From Pelomyxa schiedti (Eukaryota > Evosea > Pelobiontida > Pelomyxidae), in NCBI GenBank assembly GCA_020536535.1, contig JAHLWZ010000514.1, forward strand, positions 1,678 to 36,546: DNA of 34,869 nt. The letters run 5' to 3'. The notes beneath the pieces were generated by a model, which worked only from the letters and a program-made list of their open reading frames with translations, did no database searches and was not told the origin of the DNA. The stretch's first letter is position 1. Each line of letters opens with the position of its first letter. A program made the position numbers and the translations under genes. Shown here in pieces: positions 1 to 11,156 of this stretch.

Positions 1-120
1 CCTGCTGCTGCTATTGAGCTGGTTGAAGAGGGCCCCACCTTACGAGCCATTAAACCAAGCCTGGAAAATATCAAGAAAAACCTCACCGCTAAGAAGCTGG
101 AGCTATCCAGGCAAATCGAG
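1..120 (+). repeat. Exact direct repeat, copy 1 (coding segment)
   Basis: Bases 1-120 are identical to 682-801. The match starts at the very first base of the window, so its true left limit is unknown, and it ends where copy 1 continues with GCCGCCACTGAG while copy 2 enters an intron at GTATGT. Confidence 0.95.
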
Positions 121-1887
121 GCCGCCACTGAGGTGAGAGTTGCCCCTCTCCCCACAGTCACTCTCCCACCTCTATATATCCCTTCCTTTCTTTCTATCTA
201 CACTTCTTCCTCTTGACGAATCAACACAAAAAGCCAACAACGACTCACAACAACCACACCACACAGGTGCTGAGCAACGAAGAGGTCAATACCAAAAACT
301 GGTTACAAGAAACTGGAAAGAAGCTTGAGATTGAGGAAAAGCGAAATCACAGTGGTATTCGTGATTTACAAGCCTCCTTGAGATCGTTGGAAGAGATCGC
401 TTCATCAGCAAGGAGCAGGGATATCCTCCTAAAGCAAGTGAGGGACCAGATCAAGGTCTGTGACGTTATTAATGTTAATATATTACCTACTACAACCCGG
501 GCATCAAAAAAATCCCAACAACAACAACAACACAAAACACTCCCTACTTTTGCTTGCTTGCTTTCTCGCTACTCTTGAAGATATGAATTACTCACACTTA
601 TCCAGGTGCTACTGGAAGGAACAGGGGCAGAAGATCCCAGCACCAAACAATTGGAAGAGGATGATCCTCGTGCTCATCATCCTCCTGCTGCTGCTATTGA
701 GCTGGTTGAAGAGGGCCCCACCTTACGAGCCATTAAACCAAGCCTGGAAAATATCAAGAAAAACCTCACCGCTAAGAAGCTGGAGCTATCCAGGCAAATC
801 GAGGTATGTTGTACCTTTGTACTCTCCAAAATAATAACTTGTGGCCCGTAGACCCATGGTGACTTTACGAGACTGCTTCGTGCTCTTAATTCCCTTATTG
901 ATGACTGCTGTAGTGCACTGCCTGCACTGCCTAATACCACCCTACAAATTGGGTCCCGATCTGATGCTGTTCGCCAGGGGTCTTCCTTTGCCACCATTGA
1001 AAAGCAACTTGCAGACAACGAAAAGAACTTGAACAGATTGGGCTTACTTCACATCCAGCTTCAGGAGGATAGCACGCTGACCTCCACAGACACCGAGGAA
1101 TATGCAAAACTGTGCCGGCGGTGGGGAGACTGCCGGATCCGAACCAACGAATTGCAGCACCGAGTTAAGACCTGGACACAGGTGAATCTTAAAAGCCAGA
1201 ACCTATGTCATTTCCTTACTCCTTTCCCAGAACAACGAGAAAATGCACTGCGAGGAGGCACTGCCGCACACTGCTGCATCGCGGTATACTTCATCACCAT
1301 CCACCACTCCTTATGTCATGTTCCCAATCCCCAGCACCAGCACGCCCCATAAAAGAACAGCACCGGGCACAACAGCACCGACCGCACCACAATCCCACCA
1401 ACCCCCGCGTCATGCAGCAAAGAGTGGCGTGCCCCCGAGCACCACTCCACAGCAACACCCCCACCACCAACAATCCCTTCCCGGAACAACAATAACCGCC
1501 ACCACAGCAACAGCAACAACGTCGGCAGCCGCGCGCTCCCCAGCCACCAGGCCAATAGCAGTTGTTATCACTATACCAGATGACTCCCCGGCGACCCCAC
1601 CAACACCACCACCACAACCCGAACCCGAACCACAAGCACCCCAGCGCCGGCCCCACTCCCCCACCCCCGCCTCCGCGCACCGCTCCTCTGCCGCCTCAAC
1701 CTCGCCGCCCTCTAGCCCCCATGCCCAGGTACTCCCTGCAATGCACCAATTACACAGCAGCCATCAGCACCGCTGCCATAATCATAATCATCATCATGTT
1801 GTCCCCCCACCCGCTTCATCGGCGACCACAAGTGCCAGCAGGAATAGGAGTACCAACAACACAAGTTCAAACACTTCCCACTCGTAG
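1..1887 (+). CDS. Coiled-coil (spectrin-repeat-like) protein, 5' truncated by window edge
   Basis: Exons read as about 1-131, 267-456, 606-801, about 853-1181 and about 1231-1887 (TAG stop), joined in phase 0 by GT-AG introns. Seen: the first four exons encode charged, Leu/Glu/Lys-rich helical sequence such as ENIKKNLTAKKLELSRQIE and DLQASLRSLEEIASSARS, with Trp spacing (NWLQET, RRWGDCR, VKTWTQ) reminiscent of spectrin or plakin repeats. The last exon encodes about 215 residues of Pro/Ser/Thr/His/Gln-rich low-complexity tail with no visible domain. The start codon lies left of the window. An exact 120-base segment occurs twice (see the repeat entries), so either the protein has a duplicated segment or the contig edge is an assembly artefact. 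Inference: a cytoskeletal linker or scaffold. The family is not identified; the reading frame is well supported by exon phase and by the helical pattern. Confidence 0.55.
682..801 (+). repeat. Exact direct repeat, copy 2 (3' part of an exon)
   Basis: Identical to 1-120. Copy 2 ends exactly at a splice donor (GAG|gtatgt). It encodes the helical segment running from PAAAIELVEE to LSRQIE. The absence of even silent differences implies a very recent duplication or an assembly overlap. Confidence 0.95.
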
Positions 1888-2139
1888 TAGGGTAGTGAGT
1901 GACTAGAAACCCCACACAGAACCCCATACAAACAAGAATTAAGCCCCCCCATCTGACTGCATACACAACACCATAACAATCAAGGAGAACTTGTTGTAAT
2001 GGCGACCTCATCCTGTTCATAAACTGTAAAAAGCCCAACCTAAAGAAAAAATTCTTGTTTGCTATCAATACTTTTCGAAAAAACGAATTAAGAGCATTTT
2101 CATATAGCCATTTTTACACTGGGGTATTCAGTATTTGTT
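1888..2139. other. Intergenic, no gene seen
   Basis: The stretch between the coiled-coil gene and the small membrane-protein gene. No ORF with family features, RNA gene or repeat was recognised. It probably holds the two convergent 3' ends. Confidence 0.4.
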
Positions 2140-2239
2140 TAACTGCTATCCACATAATCCACCCAATCATGTCCGTTCCAGATGACCCAAAGGGCACCAC
2201 AACTGCAGCAACAACTAAGGCCCAATGTCCCACCAACAG

Positions 2240-2683
2240 TCACCGCTATCATCATTCCCACTGTTTGTGGTGCTGTGCCACTTATTGTCAGTGCAACAAA
2301 AAAAAAAAAAACGAATACAAACCAAGGCCAAGTACCAGCCCAAGGACTAGCCCAACAAATATGAGGGCCACTGGAGTGACAATGACCAAGAAGCACACCC
2401 ATAGTGCCATTCCAATGTCTCTTGGCCTATGTGCAGCATTGCAAAACAGCAGTTTGCCACATGGACACTTCCTCTTCTGCATCATGACGTCAACACAAAC
2501 GAATCACGCGGATGGGTGGGGGGTATAAATGAGGGTAACCGCGGTTGTTGCGCGTACCAACTTTTTGCCAGAAACACACCAACTGCCAGCGACAGTGATG
2601 CCAACAAATAACAGCGCCGCCATGAATCCACACGCAATTGCCACGCCGGCCACCGCGCCACCTCCAAGCAACTCCAGTGCCAT
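2240..2683 (-). CDS. Small two-helix membrane protein
   Basis: Suggested exons on the minus strand: start ATG at 2683, first exon to a GTACGC donor near 2555, a second exon beginning KRKCPCGKLLFC, then a short last exon beyond an A/T-rich intron at about 2320-2281. Seen: two strongly hydrophobic stretches, AGVAIACGFMAALLFVGIT in exon 1 and ALWVCFLVIVTPVALIFVG in exon 2, separated by a basic, Cys-containing loop (CPCGK). The protein would be about 100-110 aa. The C-terminus is uncertain because two donors (phase 0 and phase 1) are possible and give different short tails. No family was recognised. It is convergent with the coiled-coil gene. Confidence 0.4.
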
Positions 2684-2833
2684 ATAATGTGAAAATAAAA
2701 ACAAACAAAAGGCCCAATTAATTGGTTACGGCGCTGTCGTTTTCTTTGGCGTTTACCACCATTTCAACCAAAAAAAAAGTGTGAAACGGGAAAAAAACTT
2801 TCGTGTCATTGGTCTTGTCAAGACCGGCCGGTT

Positions 2834-5385
2834 TTAGTACCTGGGCCTTTTTGATGATGGTGGAGTTGGCGTTGCTGTTTGTATTCTCCAGCCTGGAAGC
2901 TTCTCTGGTGTTTTCCTTTGTTGTGCCGAGTCGGTTCTGTACCTGGGCCTTTTGCTACTGAGGCTCCTCATTTGGGGTTCCGGCTCGTGCAGAGTTGCGC
3001 TCCTTCTGCTGTTCTCGAACGAATGCAGTGTGGCACCAATGTCAGCGCTTACAGTCTGCTGAAGCTGCTGGTTGAATTTGGCTTGTCTGGGAGTCTCCTC
3101 CATGCTGTGGCTGTGCAGAACCCGGTTGAGAAGCGGCCCCCGCGGCATTTCAAACTCGTGGTGCTGGATGTTGCACTTGGCCCACTTGAGGTAAGAGGTC
3201 AGCATGGATTCCCCGAGGTGCCGTAATTTGCTGGATTCCAGGAACAGAACGCCGAGGGCTTCCTTCAGGCTCTTTTGCGATGACAGCTGCGGCGGAAGCG
3301 GAAGTTGTTGCGCATGAAGCTTGTGCTCTTTCATCATCACCTCGAATCTGCGCTGAGTTCAGTGGAACGGAAAAGGGAAGTGAATGCGGAATGTTTACCG
3401 GTGCTCATGCGGAAGTATGAATAGCATTGTGTGGGCCGGCTTCAATTGTCCATCACTGCCAATTCTGCCCTTCGTGTTCTTACATCGGTGGCTGTATGTG
3501 GCAGCATCATCCGGCAGGTCATATTGCACAACCCAGTCCACTGGTGGGTAGCAAGAGAGGTCGCTGCCAACCTCTTCATCATCGTCCCCTGCGTTGCTCT
3601 CCAAAATGGTTTGTCTTGCTTCGCGGATTGTTGCGGCATTAATAACATCTGTTGTAAACAAAATTCCACACCTTGCGGCACAGAACTCTGTATAAGTTTG
3701 TTTGCGGGCAAGAGGTTTCATTTGTTTGTGCAACTTCCACAAGGCAAATGATTGTGGTAAGAATGACCTACAAAAAGGTGTTAAGGGTAACCACTTTTTA
3801 AGTAGGCCAACCTAAAAATGATAGAATAAAATTCCACTTCAGCACAGACAGCAAATATTACAATCACCTTCGCATCAGCACCAGCGCGTTTTAGCAACAA
3901 TAGAAGTAAGTCCATTCGTGCCTCATAATGGATGCGAACATAGTGATGAGTCAGCATCAACAGCCCAGTAGGACTTGTACTGGCAACAGTTTTCAATGGG
4001 GCAGCAGTGGGCACGCTGGGTTTGGTTTTGCTGTCAGTGGAAGGTGGAGTGGCAGAATCCAACGAAATATGACCGCGTTCACCTGGTTTCGCCTCGGCAT
4101 TGAAAAAAATCGGGTCCTTTGCAAGCATACTCATGACCGCCAATACTTTTGGTTTCACGTACTTGGTGGAGATTATTGTTAAGCGGCGCCAACCAACGCC
4201 GGCAACGCCATCACCAATGCTTTCAGATACCTTCCTGGAAAACTGCTGATAGAACTGTTGTTCTAAGGCCTTCGTCTTGAATAAAACTTCCTGAGCGTCA
4301 TCTAACACGAGACATGCAACGCACTGTGGTGAGAGTACGTGAACCACAAGGTTGTTGTTTAGATCGGTGCTTGTCAGTAGCCCCGCGTGATAAAGTAGTC
4401 TCTCCAAACTTGCAACAATCACCCACACATTTCTGGATTGCTTTAGCGCAGCCCTCTCTACTACATCCATCTTGGCAGAGTATAATGTAAGTACTCTTGG
4501 TGGCTCTTCATCAGTACTGCCCGGATCACATTCGGTCTTGTGATACCGAAGTAGTTTCCTGGCGATTTCCGCAATCCGTAGAACTTGCCTAGCAGGAGCA
4601 ACAATAACGGAACACACTGGCAACCCGTCTTGATCCTCTGGCCCTTCTTTCTTAGCAGCATCGGTGGCGTTTTCCACTCGCCGCAGTTGCTGCAGGATCC
4701 GCACTTTCCGCACTGATTCCACCGCAGGTATGAGATATGCCAGAGTTTTCCCACAGAGGGCGCCGGACATGAAAACGTCTTGAGTCTTGTTCTTCCCATT
4801 GCCACCATCCGGCGGCTGGCTTACAGCCAGAGCCGCTCGTATTGCTGCGTACTGCATCGGAGTCATTGCGTCATAGTTCAGAACCCGCTCCAGAGACTGC
4901 AGCGTGGCCTTGGAAACCGGGAGTGAGCTAAACAGCCCAGAGTGTGCCGGCTCCTGGTCACCCACGCTATTCACAGAAGCCTTGCCACCGCCAACAACTT
5001 CCTTCCGTTTCTTCTCTTTCTCCTTCTGCTTTTTCCTCTTGTTCTTGGCCGCGTTTTTGCCCGCTGGTTTCGGCGAAGCCCCGGCGTCGGTGCCTCGGCC
5101 TCGTCCGCCATCTGAAGCCACGGTTCCTCCGTTTTCGGGTTCGGGCGTTGTTTTCTCCTCCACGATTCCTGGTGGCGTTTCATCCTCAGCCCTCGCAGGC
5201 GAACTTTGTGATCGTTTTTCAGGGGGCAGGTCCGGTTGTTGTTGCAATTGTGGGAATTGCGTGCGTTGGGTTGTAGTACAACCGTTTGGTTTTTGGACCG
5301 TTGCGGTAATGTGTTGATTCGCGTCCACGGCCCCCCGGGACGCGCGTGTAATAGTTGTACTCATCGTCGGCCGGCGGCGTCGCAT
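2834..5385 (-). CDS. Degenerate DEAD-box RNA helicase (DDX31/Dbp7- or Spb4-like), probable pseudoenzyme
   Basis: Three exons: 5385-3812, 3767-3399 and 3347-2834 (introns of 44 and 51 nt, phases consistent). ATG at 5385 (MRRRRP) or 5364 (MSTTIT) is preferred; the frame is open further upstream. The N-terminus is low-complexity with a Lys-rich nuclear-type stretch (KNKRKKQKEKEKKRKE). A Q-motif-like region (LFSSLPVSKATLQSL...MTPMQ) opens the helicase core. Core motifs are present but eroded: motif I is GALCGKT (4764-4744), motif II is LDDAQ instead of LDEAD (DDAQ at 4302-4291), motif III is STK instead of SAT, motif V is TDVINAATI instead of TDVxARGxD, and motif VI is HRCKNTKGR instead of HRxGRxxR. 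VDWVVQYDLPDD is typical of the nucleolar DDX31/DDX18 group, and exon 3 resembles the DUF4217 C-terminal region. Inference: a non-catalytic ribosome-biogenesis scaffold. Confidence 0.75.
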
Positions 5386-5689
5386 CGCCGTGTTTTTAAT
5401 TCTATCTACGGTGTGCAACTGTGAAAAAAAGGAGGGTCGAAGGGCTTCGGGAAGCGTCTCCGTTCCCCATGAACTGTCCACCCACAGCAAACTGTTGTCA
5501 ACAAGCTAGTCCAGGGTGGTCACATTGGGACCACCCAGGGAACCAAGTTGGAATCCTTGATGTTAGGTGAAAACGAGGTTTTTTTCAAAAAACAAACAAC
5601 TGCCGCACGCGACGAATCGTAGTAGAGTAAAGAAAGTAGTAGTAGCAGCAACAGCAATAAAACAAACAAGGCCCACCAGATAGCAAGAG
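5386..5689. promoter_or_regulatory. Shared upstream region of the divergent helicase and IST1 genes
   Basis: About 300 bases separate the two head-to-head start codons. No clear TATA box or other element was recognised. An A-rich stretch lies near 5580-5600. Promoter function is inferred from the gene arrangement only. Confidence 0.35.
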
Positions 5690-8552
5690 ATGTTGAAGGA
5701 TTTATTTGGGTCTGGGTTTGATGTGAACAAGGTGAAGGTGTCTATCAACCTGGCTCTCACCAGGATGAAGTTACAAAAGTCAAAGAAGAGGAACTCGATA
5801 GACAACATGAGGGTAATTCCTCTTTCCACTTTCCAATTTCCTATTCGTCCTATCTGTAATTTAACACGGGGTGGACGAAAAAGCGGAAGTATATGACGCA
5901 ATTCGAACAAACTGTTTTTTTATTTGATTGTCTAAATAGAGGGAAGCAGCTGATTGTTTGAGGAAAAACAATGAAGAACAGGCTAAGTCTGTCGTTGAGT
6001 CAATAATAAAAGAGGACTATATGGTATTTAATCTCCAAGAGAAGCTGTCCTCCTAAAAAAAACCACCCAGCTGGATGCCTATGACATTTTGGAAGTTTAC
6101 CTTGAGGAAATAGCTACAAATATAAGGCTCATAACTGGCAAAGACCCGTAGGTGTTCTGCCCCGTTGCTGCAAATATCTAACAAGAGCCAGAAAGTGCCC
6201 CAGTCATCTGTCCGAAGCTATATGCACAATAATTTACGCTGCATCCAGAATTCCTGTGGAGGAGTTTATGCAGGTTCTTTATTGCCATTTAGAATGTCAT
6301 ACAATCCACCCATAACACTACAGATACGCAACCAAGTCGCCGCCCGTTACGGGAAACCTTTTGTTCAAGAGGCACTCAACAATAGTGGCAATTGTGTCAA
6401 TGCCAGGGTAGGGTCTTTTACTTCATTGCAATCAACTAAAATACACAGATTATCCACAAGCTATGTGTTGCCACACCTCCTGAAACTGTTGTCTGCGAGT
6501 ACCTAAATGATATCGCAAAACAGTATAATCTTGAATGGCACATAGACATTCCGACGCCAACTCCTTCTCGCACTCTCACCAATACATCTACCCAATTCCC
6601 GTCAGTTCCAAGCACCGTACTCGTTCCTAAACCTTTTATAGTGCTAATGTACACCTAGGGGTCTGTGGCATTCCCTGGACAACTCACAAATGTACAGTTT
6701 TTTAGTTACTCCCCTGTAACCTGATCTTTTATAGTCTTCTTTTCCCAGCACACCAGCAAGTTATACTGCATTTCCTTCCATTCCCTCCTCGAATATGCAG
6801 CAATCTCAAATTCCACAGTCCCAAGTCCAAGGAACTCAGCGTCTTTACCCTTCAATTATTGGCGGATTTCCTCCAAATCCAAATGCAACTACATCGTTTC
6901 CAAGTTCTTCAGGTTTCCCACAATCCACACCTTTTCCCCAAGTTCCTTCCTCTTCTACTGCCTTTCCGCAGGTTCCTTCATCTACCACTATGCCTTTTCC
7001 ACCATCTGTCTCCACACCCTTCCCCCAGATACCGAGTACGTTCCCGCAAGTGCAATCGCCTAGCCCTTCGCCATTCCCACAAGTACCATCTTCCAACCCC
7101 TACCCGCAACTCCCATCGTATAACCCACAGTTATCGTCAGCCTTTCCGACTCCTCCCCCTACCGCTTCCACAAATTCTTCATTTCCTCGTCCCCCAGTAA
7201 CCAACAACTCTACTTTTCCGGGTACACCAAACGCGTTTCCCTCTGTTCCTTCTTCACCCTTTCCTTCAGTACCATCCACAACCCCTTCGTTTCCTTTAGC
7301 ACCTACTTCAACACCTTCGTTCCCTACAGCGCCCACCTCAAATCCTTCCTTCCCTTCAGCACCAACTACAACTCCTTCCTTCCCATCAGCTCCAACCACA
7401 ACCCCATCTTTCCCCTCAACACCATTCCCCTCAGCACCAACAACCCCGTCTTTTCCCTCTACGCCCTTTCCATCTGCACCAACTTCAACACCGTCGTTTC
7501 CCTCCACTCCCTTCCCCGCCACACCAACTTCTACACCTTCATTCCCGTCAGTTCCACCCTCAAATTCTTCTTTCCCAGAGGCACCAAGTAAAACTTCTTT
7601 TCCACCAACTCCAACCCCATTCCCATCAGTACCTGCTTCAACACCGTTCCCGTCAGTTCCCTCTTCAACACCATTTCCCTCTGCCAGTAAACCAAGCTCT
7701 TTCCCCACTCCACCAACTTCTTCCTTCCCAACTGTCCCAACCCATAATACATTGCCGCCCAACAACCCTGCAGTATCTCCCTCGCCATTTCCCTCAGTAC
7801 CCAGTAGTGAAATTCCATCAGGTCTTGACTCAACCGATTCCAACGATACAAATGACAGCGAAAACATTGAGGTTCTCCTGCCACATTCTCTAACTACATC
7901 CTAACCTCTAACACAAGGATATGTTCCCTTCTGTGCCGGTAAGAGATTGCAAGACCTTCAGGCAACCCTCCGCTCACACCCCAGATGATGTATCCAGCCT
8001 ATTCCCTTCAGTACCAAATTCAACAGCAACCCACAAACCCGGCGGCGGGAATAATTCCGGCGGCGGCGGAATGACCCTTCCCGGAGGGTTTCCACCAACA
8101 CCCGGAGACCTCCAGTTCCCCCAACCACCCAATTCCTTCAACATGAACATGAATTCCAACACACCCCAACCCACCACAACAAACACCCCGCCATACAACA
8201 CAGACACCAACAGTGACATCAACATCAACAACAACAATGACAATGGTGGCCTGATGCTGTTCCCGGCCACATCAATTCCCTCTTCGGCCATCGTCCTCCA
8301 GAAGATCACCTCGTCCACCCATAATGATGTCATGACCAACCTCAACACGCCGATAAACGCGGCACACTGCGACATTCCGGACCCGGCACCCGTCGCCGCT
8401 CCTGCTTCCTTGGGTATGGACTTTGGTGCTACTCCGGACTTTGACGAAATGAACAAGCTTTTTGAGGTATCCTATCATCCACATTTTTGAAAATGCAGCT
8501 CAGTAATCACTCCAATTAGGCACTCAAGAGCAAAAGAACAGAGAAGCCCTAA
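5690..8552 (+). CDS. IST1: ESCRT-III protein IST1 with long FP-repeat tail, P(T/S)AP motifs and C-terminal MIM
   Basis: Nine exons: 5690-5812, 5940-6023, 6071-6147, 6186-6273, 6324-6407, 6449-6600, 6749-7871, 7918-8466 and 8520-8552. All phases agree and give about 770 aa. Residues 1 to about 200 form the IST1 (DUF292) helical domain: it opens MLKDLFGSGFDVNKVKV, then CTIIYAASRIPVEEF, ARYGKPFVQEALN and CVATPPETVVCEYLNDIA, all matching the family. Residues about 205-560 are a Phe-Pro repeat region (FPSVPS, FPSAPT, FPQVPS and variants). It contains one PTAP (7323-7334) and four PSAP tetrapeptides (7353-7364, 7383-7394, 7428-7439, 7470-7481). The last residues, DEMNKLFE|ALKSKRTEKP, look like an MIT-interacting motif cut by the final 53-nt intron. 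Known for the family: IST1 binds CHMP1 and VPS4 or other MIT proteins in ESCRT-III remodelling. The tail is far longer than in typical IST1. Confidence 0.92.
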
Positions 8553-8694
8553 CCATTTTTGTATGTAGTTTGGGCATTTGACATAAAAAAAAGGATGAAA
8601 AGCTTTTGTATTGATCTGTATGGGCATGACCCGTTATCCATTTAGAGAGGTTGGTGTTAAAAATGCCGGTGTGTTTGAGGAGTGTTAGAGTCGG
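8553..8694. other. Short convergent 3' intergenic spacer
   Basis: Lies between the stop codons of IST1 (+) and the TM9SF gene (-). No terminator or RNA structure is obvious; an A-rich run is present near 8586. Confidence 0.4.
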
Positions 8695-11156
8695 TTACTC
8701 CGCCTTGAGCTGTTCATAGATGTAGCGCACAAATATTAAACTGCTGGAGAAGCCCACAGTGCCGAGCATAAGGAAGAATCCGAAACAGGCAAGGAAGGTG
8801 TAGCCAAAAAAGTAGGAGCCCTGGAGAATGCCACTCATGGCAGAGCGGGCACTGTAGTAGTACCAGCTGTTTCCTTGTTAGTTAAGACAAACAAAGGAGT
8901 GGGACAAAACCTGTAAGCAAAGACAAAGAAACTGGCGGACCTACATATGTTTAGGTAATGGGAAATCAACTTTGGAAGGGTGCATACCCTCCACACAGGA
9001 AAGACTTCCACCACCAGCGATGATCTTCCAGAGATAGTTGGAAGTAGGTAACGGCGGTGGTGATAGAGGCAGTGACAACAATAAGTATAATGAACACGAG
9101 GAACAAAATGCCGTAGAGACTGTAATAGCTGTGGCCCCAAAGAGCTTCAAAGATGTAAAACATCTCTATGTAGATGGCACTGGCGCATGTTAGTGAAAGT
9201 AGGCCTTGGATGATGAACCAAATTTACACCTGAAAGGAAGAAATCCGGCAGCAGCCATCTGGAAGGGTAGAGTTCGGTACCACGGCGTTGGTGGGATTTC
9301 TCTAACTGCATTTGCTGTACGGCAAGGAGCATAAAACGAGCCTGGGTTGAAATGTGAGGGGAAATATTGTTTGAGTGCTACAGCGAACCAGTAGTGCGTC
9401 TTCCAATAATTCCACCAATTAGATACAGTGGTACTCCAACAATTACGTGAATCATCAGAACCTCAACGATAGTCCAGAATGGGATGGACATTGTTGAGCC
9501 TTTAGCTGCTGCAATTGTATTGACCCACTGAACAAACAGGGTTAGGGGCTTATATGAGAGCACAACTTACGAAGAAGATCAGCCCAAAAGGAATCGCAAA
9601 GAGCGTTGCAGTAAGAATAATCGTCCATGACCACTTCACACCACCCATTTGTTGGAATAAACGGGCTGCAAAGAAGCCTCCAATCCCTGTATCATACGTT
9701 ATGTGCTGTGAGAAAAAGAGGTACTATACCAGAAGACAAGGCATACAAAACTATAGCAGATGTATACACAGCTCCACCCATTTCAGGATGGAAGAGACCT
9801 GAAAGAGGTAAGTAATACATGCAGAAAACCTTGGGTACCTGTAAGAGACAGTAAAATAACCCCCAAGGCAGTCGCAAAGAACTGGCAACCAAGACCATAA
9901 AAGGCACAAAAGAGTGTTTTTGACGATGGGAAACGGAAGACGTCATGGTGCACAAGTTTCCAGCCGTAATCCTCGTCCGGGGTCTTGGAAGCTTTGAAGC
10001 AAAGCTAAGATAATTTCGGGAAAACACAAAAGAATACATACCGCCTTCACGAGACTTACTCGTTGAGGACTCATAGCGATTAAAATCGTTCTTTAGGATT
10101 CTCATCACAATAATAGCTAAAAACCTAACGCAAAGTGAACTTCAGAGGAAGGGGAGAAACGGAAGGGGAAAAACCCTGTAAGGAGAACAACAAGTACGAG
10201 GGAGTTCATGATTGACAGCCAATGAATTTCCATTTCTTTTCCAAAGAATGTGTCCTTGTAAAGGTCGTACCTAACCCCATTAACATCAAGCAGTAAGAAG
10301 CATAGATGTACCTGTGGTGATACGGGAACGAAGTATTGCTCCAGGTTACAGAGTATGTAAAATTAAAATCAAGAAGAGTTCCCTCCGTGAGTTCAACAAC
10401 TCGGTCAGTGTACGAGCTTATGTTCACTTGAATGATCTGAGGAGTAATGAGATGAGGAAATATTCGCAACGATACTCAACTCGGTTCCTGTTCTTGGAAA
10501 TCGAGAAGTCCATATGTGTGAACAAGTAAGTACGCTTGTATGGACCTTCAGGAGGGTCTTCAAACCCAATAAAACCGTGAACAGGTAAATCCTCTTGGGA
10601 AAAGTAAGTGCTAGAAATGAAAGGGAGAACTCACCTATCAGCATTTCATAGTAATATTGGTTGGAAATTGCATGTTTAAACGAAGCGACATTTTGTTCCG
10701 TGAGTTTGCGATGGCAAAGAACAACGTTATTGGCCTCAACACCAAACCTAAGGATATACACGTGAGCCAGAAAGTAAAAAGAAGCATACTGCGGAAACCG
10801 TACTCTATCTTGTACATTGCAGCCCTAATTGGTCTGTCTCCTTGCAGTCTCTGTGAGAGAGTTGTGCTTTTCCTGATGTGTGAATCCGGAACACAAAACG
10901 GCATAGCCCACATCCTATACACCTATGTTTTTTGTTAACAAAAAACCAAAAAACCAAACAAAAAAAAAAAAACACAAAACCACAACGTTACGCTTTTCCC
11001 CCTACACATACATACCTCCATAGGATTGTTATAAGGCCCGATGGTGTTGAAAAAAACGGGGACTGGGTCGCCGGTATTGTAGCGGCCCCCGCACGACACA
11101 CCCGAGATCCACACGCACGCACACACGACCGCTATCGCCAACACCCCTCCCTTCAT
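8695..11156 (-). CDS. TM9SF: Transmembrane 9 superfamily protein (nonaspanin, EMP70)
   Basis: About a dozen exons on the minus strand. Exon 1 (11156-11016) has a signal peptide ([19 protein letters not shown]) followed by the family signature [20 protein letters not shown]. Later exons carry [146 protein letters not shown] and a last segment [13 protein letters not shown], all in nonaspanin order. Introns are about 44-50 nt. The C-terminal LKAE resembles the acidic C-terminal retention signal of the family (KxD/E). Known for the family: endosome/Golgi membrane proteins with nine helices that help sort and adhere. Nothing looks broken. Individual exon edges are approximate, but the identification is firm. 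Confidence 0.92.

Noticed and set aside
1294-1680. Cys/Gly/Trp-rich minus-strand ORF
   Set aside because: Antisense of the Pro/Thr/Gln-rich tail of the coiled-coil gene; composition is fully explained by that.
7100-7867. 255-codon minus-strand ORF, Gly/Glu-rich
   Set aside because: It is the antisense shadow of the FP-repeat exon of IST1; the low-complexity triplet structure removes stops on the other strand.
7942-7985. Possible extra intron in IST1 (GTAAGA donor after FPSVP)
   Set aside because: No acceptor in matching phase follows, and read-through keeps the frame with further FPSVP text.
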